From assembly GCA_900751755.1 (NCBI GenBank), contig CAADSP010000099.1, positions 1 to 23,704 of the forward strand: a stretch of DNA of 23,704 nucleotides, written 5' to 3'. The notes under the pieces were generated by a model. The model was not told the origin of the DNA. It saw only the letters and a program-made list of their open reading frames with translations, and searched no databases. Source of the stretch: an uncultured Collinsella sp. (GTDB taxonomy: Bacteria > Actinomycetota > Coriobacteriia > Coriobacteriales > Coriobacteriaceae). Within the stretch, counting starts at the first letter, position 1; every line of letters begins with the position of its first letter. Positions 19,814-23,704 of the stretch are shown piece by piece. Both the position numbers and the translations under genes were made by a program.

Positions 19814-20977
19814 CTACTTGATCACGCGTACGCGATACATCGACGGAATCTGCTTGAGCGCCTCGATGGTGCTGCTGTCCAGGTGCTCGTCGGTGTCGAA
19901 CATGGTATAGGCGTTCTCGCCGGCGGACTCGTTGGTCATACGCCGCACGTTGGCGTTGTCCTTGGCCAGGATCGCCGTGATCTGGCCGATCATGTTGGGC
20001 ACATTGGCGTGCAAGCAGGCGATGCGGCTTGCAGCGCGCGCCTTGCCCATGCTGCAAGCGGGGTAGTTGACGCTGTGTGCGATATTACCGTTCTCCAGGT
20101 AATCCTTAAGCTCGCTGATGGCCATGTCGGCACAGTTGGCCTCGGCCTCGCCGGTGCCGGCGCCCGAGTGCGTGGTGATAAACGTATTGGGCATCTTGAC
20201 GGTCTTGGGCGTGGCAAAGTCGCAGCTAAACCAGCTGAGCTTTCCCTCGCGCAGGGCGGCGTCAACGGCGTCCTCGTCAATGATGGTCTCGCGTGCGTAG
20301 TTGATCAGCACGGCGCCCGGGGCCAGCAGGTTGATCTGCTCGGTGCTGATCATGCCGATGGTGTCGGCCTTGCTGGGCACGTGCACGGTGAGGTAGTCGC
20401 AGCCGCGGCAGAGGTCCTCGAGCGTGCCCACGCGCTGCACCTCGCGGCTCAGCACCCACGCGTGCTCGACGGAAATGAACGGATCGTAGCCGTAGACGTC
20501 CATGCCCAGATCGACGCAGGCGTTGGCGACCTTGGAGCCCACGTTGCCCAGACCGATGACGCCGATGCGCTTGCCCTTGAGCTCGCGGCCCACAAAGGCC
20601 TTCTTGGCCTTTTCGGCGTCGACCTGAATCTCGGGGTCGTCGGCGTTGTCGCGCACCCATTTCATCGATTGCACCACGCCGCGGCTCGAGAGCACCAGCA
20701 TGCCCAGGACGAGCTCCTTAACGGCGTTGCTGTTGGCGCCGGGGGAGTTAAAGACGACGACGCCCTTCTTGGCGTACTCCTCGACGGGGATGTTGTTGAC
20801 GCCGGCGCCGCAGCGGGCGATGGCGCGAATGCCCTCGGGCAGCTCGTAGCCGTGCAGGTCGGTGGAGCGCATCAGGATAGCGTCGGCCTCCTCGACGGTG
20901 CCCACGAACTCGTAGCCCTCGCCAAACTCGACCTTGCCGTCCTTGGTGATGTCGTCGATGGTTTTGATCTTGCGCAT
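19814..20977 (-). CDS. serA: D-3-phosphoglycerate dehydrogenase with ACT domain
   Basis: 387-residue cytosolic NAD-dependent enzyme for the first step of serine synthesis (3-phosphoglycerate to 3-phosphohydroxypyruvate). NAD-binding motif GLGNVG (142-147), RCGAGVNNIP (55-64), catalytic R229 in NYARETIIDED and H270 in ITTHSGAGTGEAE. A C-terminal ACT domain (about 315-387, PNMIGQITAILAKDNANV) could bind serine as feedback inhibitor. The glutamate of the usual D-V-F-x-x-E-P motif is not visible: the region reads CDFATPK. I recall similar Glu-less versions in anaerobe SerA proteins, so it may be a subtype. The ATG at 20977 follows AAGGAG. It lies 69 bp after serC. Confidence 0.93.
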   Translation of the reverse strand: MRKIKTIDDITKDGKVEFGEGYEFVGTVEEADAILMRSTDLHGYELPEGIRAIARCGAGVNNIPVEEYAKKGVVVFNSPGANSNAVKELVLGMLVLSSRGVVQSMKWVRDNADDPEIQVDAEKAKKAFVGRELKGKRIGVIGLGNVGSKVANACVDLGMDVYGYDPFISVEHAWVLSREVQRVGTLEDLCRGCDYLTVHVPSKADTIGMISTEQINLLAPGAVLINYARETIIDEDAVDAALREGKLSWFSCDFATPKTVKMPNTFITTHSGAGTGEAEANCADMAISELKDYLENGNIAHSVNYPACSMGKARAASRIACLHANVPNMIGQITAILAKDNANVRRMTNESAGENAYTMFDTDEHLDSSTIEALKQIPSMYRVRVIK

Positions 20978-21030
20978 GGAAAACTCCTTAGCAGGTTTGT
21001 CTAAAACAAGTGGTTTGAAGTGGCTGGTCG

Positions 21031-21047
21031 GCCCGCGCGTTGCGGGC
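21031..21047 (-). terminator. Small hairpin at the serC stop codon
   Basis: GCCCGC/GCGGGC stem with a 5-nt loop between serC and serA, touching the serC stop. There is no U-run, so it is probably an intercistronic structure rather than a terminator. Confidence 0.35.
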
Positions 21048-22171
21048 TAGTTAGATCGCGGACTCAAACTATGCTGTGCTTCGAAGTCCTTCATGTACGA
21101 GGCCAGTGCCTGGGCATCTTCCATGGTTACGGCGTTGTAGACGCTGGCGCGCATGCCGCCCACCAGGCGATGGCCCTTGACGTTTTGAATCTGGTGCTCG
21201 GCGGCGCCTGCAACAAAGGCCGCATCGAGCTCGGCGTCGCCGGTGCGGAAGGTAACATTGGCGATGGAGCGGCTGTCGGCCTGTGTGGCGCCATGGAACA
21301 GCTCGCTGTGCTCGAGCAGGTCGTAGAGCAGGTTGGCTTTGGCCCAGTTGCGCTCGGCCATGGCGGCAAGTCCACCGGTCTGCTCCACCCAATGGAACAC
21401 CTTGCCGCATACGTAGATACCAAAGGTGTTAGGCGTATTGAGCATGGATCCCTTGGCGGCCTGGGTCTTGAGGTCCAGGTACTGCGGCGTCTGCGCAAAG
21501 GCGGGGCCATCTGCAATAAGGTCGTCACGCACGATGACCACGGTCACGCCCGCGGCGCCGGCGTTTTTCTGCGCGCCGGCGTAAATGAGCCCGTAGCGCT
21601 CGACGTCGAGCGGCTGCGACAGAAAGCAGCTCGAGACATCGGCGACCAGCGGCACATCGCCGCAGCTGGGCAGCTCGTGGTACATGGTGCCAAAGATGGT
21701 GTTGTTCTGGCAGATGTAGACGTAGTCGAGCCCGTCGCCTGCGGCCTCGGCGGCAATGCGCGCGTTGACATCGGCCATACTGGGAATGCGGTCGAAGTTG
21801 GTGTCCTCGGAGCTCGCGAGCAGCACGGCCTCGCCGTACTTGGCGGCCTCCTTGTACGCCTTGTTGGCGAAGTTGCCGGTCACGACGTAGCCGGCGCGGC
21901 CGCGGCGCATGAGGTTCATGGGGATGCCCGCAAACTGCAGTGTGGCGCCGCCCTGCAAAAACAGGACACGGTAGTTGTCGGGGATGCTCAGCAGGCGGCG
22001 CAGGGTTGCCTCGGCGTCGTCGATGATCTGCTGGTACATGCTAGATCGATGGCTCATCTCGAGCACGGACATGCCGCAACCGCGGTAGTCCATCATCTCG
22101 TCGGCGATCTCGGCGAGCACGCTTGTAGGCAGTGCGGCCGGGCCAGCTGAGAAGTTGTGCACACGTGCCAT
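21047..22171 (-). CDS. serC: Phosphoserine aminotransferase
   Basis: 374-residue PLP-dependent class V aminotransferase converting 3-phosphohydroxypyruvate and glutamate to phosphoserine. It starts with the family hallmark NFSAGPAALP (6-15), then MSHRSSMY (39-46), LFLQGGATLQFAGIPMNL (70-87) and the PLP lysine K202 in YAGAQKNAGAAG, followed by NTPNTFGIYV and the C-terminal GGMRASVYNA. The length and the R42/K202 arrangement are typical. The ATG at 22171 follows GAGGGGG. It is the first gene of the - strand serC-serA pair; serB is not in this window. Vitamin B6 synthesis can also use SerC, so the role need not be serine alone. Confidence 0.95.
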   Translation of the reverse strand: MARVHNFSAGPAALPTSVLAEIADEMMDYRGCGMSVLEMSHRSSMYQQIIDDAEATLRRLLSIPDNYRVLFLQGGATLQFAGIPMNLMRRGRAGYVVTGNFANKAYKEAAKYGEAVLLASSEDTNFDRIPSMADVNARIAAEAAGDGLDYVYICQNNTIFGTMYHELPSCGDVPLVADVSSCFLSQPLDVERYGLIYAGAQKNAGAAGVTVVIVRDDLIADGPAFAQTPQYLDLKTQAAKGSMLNTPNTFGIYVCGKVFHWVEQTGGLAAMAERNWAKANLLYDLLEHSELFHGATQADSRSIANVTFRTGDAELDAAFVAGAAEHQIQNVKGHRLVGGMRASVYNAVTMEDAQALASYMKDFEAQHSLSPRSN

Positions 22172-22306
22172 CTTCTAGTTCCCCCTCGTAGTCGTTTGGA
22201 CGTTCGGGATACTTTAGCACAGTGGAGCGCCCGGCGCGACCGCATCACGGTAAAACTCGAGCGCGCTGCTATGATTTACAGGATGGTTACATGGGGGAGA
22301 GGTGCT
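22172..22306 (-). promoter_or_regulatory. serC upstream region with candidate extended -10
   Basis: On the - strand TGCTAAAGT (22219-22211) resembles an extended -10 about 40 bp before the serC ATG; no good -35 was seen. No clear terminator for the antiporter transcript is visible in this stretch. Confidence 0.35.
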
Positions 22307-22399
22307 TTACTCCTCAGGCAAATCCAAATCTGCGAGCGAAGGCATGAGGTTCTCTAGGCGCTTGATCTCTTCGTCGCAAATTAGCCACTTCCTGGTCAC
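22307..22399 (-). CDS. Possible 30-residue ORF overlapping the antiporter stop
   Basis: A GTG overlaps the antiporter TAG by one base (TAGTG on the - strand) and opens 30 codons ending in TAA: VTRKWLICDEEIK continuing to SLADLDLPEE. The peptide is charged, with a WLICDEE segment, a possible short helix and an acidic C-terminus. There is no separate Shine-Dalgarno, so expression would depend on re-initiation after the antiporter. It is not recognised. Codons are less GC-rich than those of the antiporter. It may be a microprotein, a gene remnant or a chance frame. Confidence 0.35.
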   Translation of the reverse strand: MTRKWLICDEEIKRLENLMPSLADLDLPEE

Positions 22400-23704
22400 T
22401 ACGACGCCAGTGTGGCGATGACGGCTTCATCGCCGGCGTATATGAGGGTGTTGCCGTCGGGGATGATCGTCTGGCCGTCGCGTTTGAGCATCACGACGAT
22501 AAAGGGATGCTTGCCTTGCGGCACATCGCGAAGACGCTGGCCGGCCAGGCGACCGTGGGGGGTTACGGTGACCTCGCGCAGCGTAACCTCGGCACGCTCT
22601 TCAAACGTCGGCGCGGCCATCACCAGCAGGTCACCTTCCTCGATGACGGTATCGCCGTTGGGCAGCACCGGGTGCGCCCCGTCGCGCAGCACCAGGACCA
22701 CGAGCATGTCTGTGGCGCTGCCAATGTCCGCGAGCGAGCGTCCGGCAAACGGATGTCCAGCGCCCACCTTGAGCTTTACAAACGACATGCCGTCCTCGTC
22801 GCGGTAGTCGTTAAAGGTGCGGCGCACGTCGCCGGTCGCATCGATCATATCGAGCTTCTTCGCCAACGCCGGCAGCAGCGAGCCCTGCACCACAATGCTC
22901 GACACGGCAATCACAAATACCAGGTCAAACAGGTCGTGACCGCCAGGAACACCGGCCACCACGGTAAAGAGGCTAAACACGACCGAAGCCGCGCCGCGCA
23001 GACCCGCCCAGCTTACGAGCGCAACCTGGCGAGGGTTCGTCTTAAAGGGCGCTAGGAGCACGCCGACGGCGATGGGGCGGCTCACAAAGAGCATAAACGC
23101 CATGAGCGCCAGGCCCGGCAGCAGCATCTGCGGCAGGCGTGCGGGCGTTACGAGCAGGCCGAGCAAGAAGAAGATCGTCATCTCGGCCATCTCGGTGAGG
23201 GTATCGAAGAAGTGCACCATCTCGACCTTGCCGGTGATGTCGCTCGCACCCAGCACAATGCCGGCCAGGTACACGGCCAAAAATCCGTTGCCGCCCAGGT
23301 AGCTCGGCAGCGCGTAGGCGACGATGGCCACGGCGAACAAAAAGATGGTCTGCGCGCCCTCGGCCGTTGCGTGCGCGCGTTCAATCAGGCGGCCCGCCGC
23401 CCAGCCGATGGCGAGGCCCAGGCCCACGCCCAAGATAATCTGCTTGGCCAGCAGTGCGGGAATGTTGATGTCGCCGCCGGCCGCGAGCGTGGCGAGCACG
23501 GCGGTGAGCATATAGGCGACGGGATCGTTGGAGCCCGATTCGACCTCGAGCAGCGAGTCGGTGCCGCCCCTCAGCGACAGGCTGTGCTCGCGCAGAACGC
23601 TAAAGACGCTGGCCGCGGCGGGGGACGCCACGACCGATCCCAACAGCAGGCCGACCATCCCGACGAAGCCCAATACAAAGTAGGGGAACACGCCGGTGAT
23701 GCGC
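22399..23704 (-). CDS. K+/H+ (or Na+/H+) antiporter, NhaP2/CvrA type (5' partial)
   Basis: CPA1-family cation/proton antiporter; the frame is open to the window edge (RITG before the GTG at 23691), so the N-terminal helices are missing. Membrane part: SVVASPAAASVFSVLRE, then LLEVESGSNDPVAYMLT with the acidic ND pair typical of CPA1 transport sites, and SWAGLRGAASVVFSLF. The C-terminal cytoplasmic part (about 295-430 of the visible residues) contains the SFVKLKVGAGHPFAGRSLAD and GRLAGQRLRDVPQGKHPFIV segments of two RCK_C/TrkA-C-like modules, which sense ions or nucleotides in related proteins. This fits NhaP2/CvrA, implicated in K+ export and volume control. It ends in TAG overlapped by the small ORF. 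Confidence 0.88.
   Translation of the reverse strand, partial: RITGVFPYFVLGFVGMVGLLLGSVVASPAAASVFSVLREHSLSLRGGTDSLLEVESGSNDPVAYMLTAVLATLAAGGDINIPALLAKQIILGVGLGLAIGWAAGRLIERAHATAEGAQTIFLFAVAIVAYALPSYLGGNGFLAVYLAGIVLGASDITGKVEMVHFFDTLTEMAEMTIFFLLGLLVTPARLPQMLLPGLALMAFMLFVSRPIAVGVLLAPFKTNPRQVALVSWAGLRGAASVVFSLFTVVAGVPGGHDLFDLVFVIAVSSIVVQGSLLPALAKKLDMIDATGDVRRTFNDYRDEDGMSFVKLKVGAGHPFAGRSLADIGSATDMLVVLVLRDGAHPVLPNGDTVIEEGDLLVMAAPTFEERAEVTLREVTVTPHGRLAGQRLRDVPQGKHPFIVVMLKRDGQTIIPDGNTLIYAGDEAVIATLAS

Noticed and set aside
19784..22150. Long + strand frames (406 and 376 codons) opposite serA and serC
   Set aside because: Both mirror the codon pattern of confirmed - strand genes, are rich in Gly/Val/His/Ala without motifs, and lack start signals.
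22307..22399. Small frame as a frameshifted C-terminus of the antiporter
   Set aside because: The antiporter's last RCK_C-like module is complete before its TAG, and the small frame hits a stop about ten codons upstream of its GTG, so a broken longer gene is not supported.

Overview
High-GC bacterial chromosome with short spacers, several stop/start overlaps, AAGGAG-type ribosome binding sites and some GTG starts. Gene content and protein style (anaerobe-type SerA/SerC, short DUF1015 protein, HdeD-like protein, stand-alone AbiEi/DUF559-like nuclease) suggest an anaerobic gut actinobacterium of the Coriobacteriia, most likely Collinsella or a close relative. That placement is inference from sequence style, not a database result.

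Layout. (1) 1-3642, + strand: phosphate uptake operon pstS(partial)-pstC-pstA-pstB, closed by a clear terminator; phoU does not follow. (2) 3713-6402: Uup-like ABC-F ATPase and a Cof-type HAD phosphatase, with a terminator. (3) 6415-6919: short DtxR/MntR-family metalloregulator. (4) 6920-7198: non-coding, dominated by a 127-nt nested palindrome. (5) 7199-9973, - strand: zinc/cadmium resistance cluster with an ArsR/SmtB sensor, a free-standing HMA metallochaperone and a P1B-2 metal ATPase. Three copies of one operator sequence sit in it, one of them inside a near-consensus promoter. (6) About 9974-11790: AT-richer island with a 253-bp segment bounded by 40-bp imperfect inverted repeats and a PD-(D/E)XK-type nuclease-like gene; part of the repeat recurs upstream of that gene. 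(7) 11862-14179: DnaQ-fold exonuclease (-) divergent from a His-rich heavy-metal/manganese exporter candidate (+), then a bidirectional terminator. (8) 14258-15343 (-): HdeD/DUF308 membrane protein abutting a YaiI/DUF188 protein. (9) 15607-17641 (+): nitroreductase-like protein preceded by a DtxR/IdeR-like iron box, and two tandem histidine phosphatases, ending at a bidirectional terminator. (10) 17687-22171 (-): serC, serA, an M20 metallopeptidase and a DUF1015 protein. (11) 22307-23704 (-): a K+/H+ antiporter (partial at the window edge) with a possible 30-codon ORF overlapping its stop.

How it fits together. Metal homeostasis recurs: a Zn/Cd efflux operon with its own sensor, a DtxR/MntR-type regulator, an exporter with a histidine-rich loop, and an iron-box-like site. 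The regulator and exporter upstream regions share an 11-bp motif, which could mean one regulon. serC and serA supply two of the three steps of serine synthesis; serB is not in the window. The parts most worth a second look are the repeat-bounded island around the nuclease-like gene, the nested palindrome at the ATPase 3' end, and the triple-operator metal operon. No tRNA, rRNA, CRISPR array, transposase or integrase was recognised.
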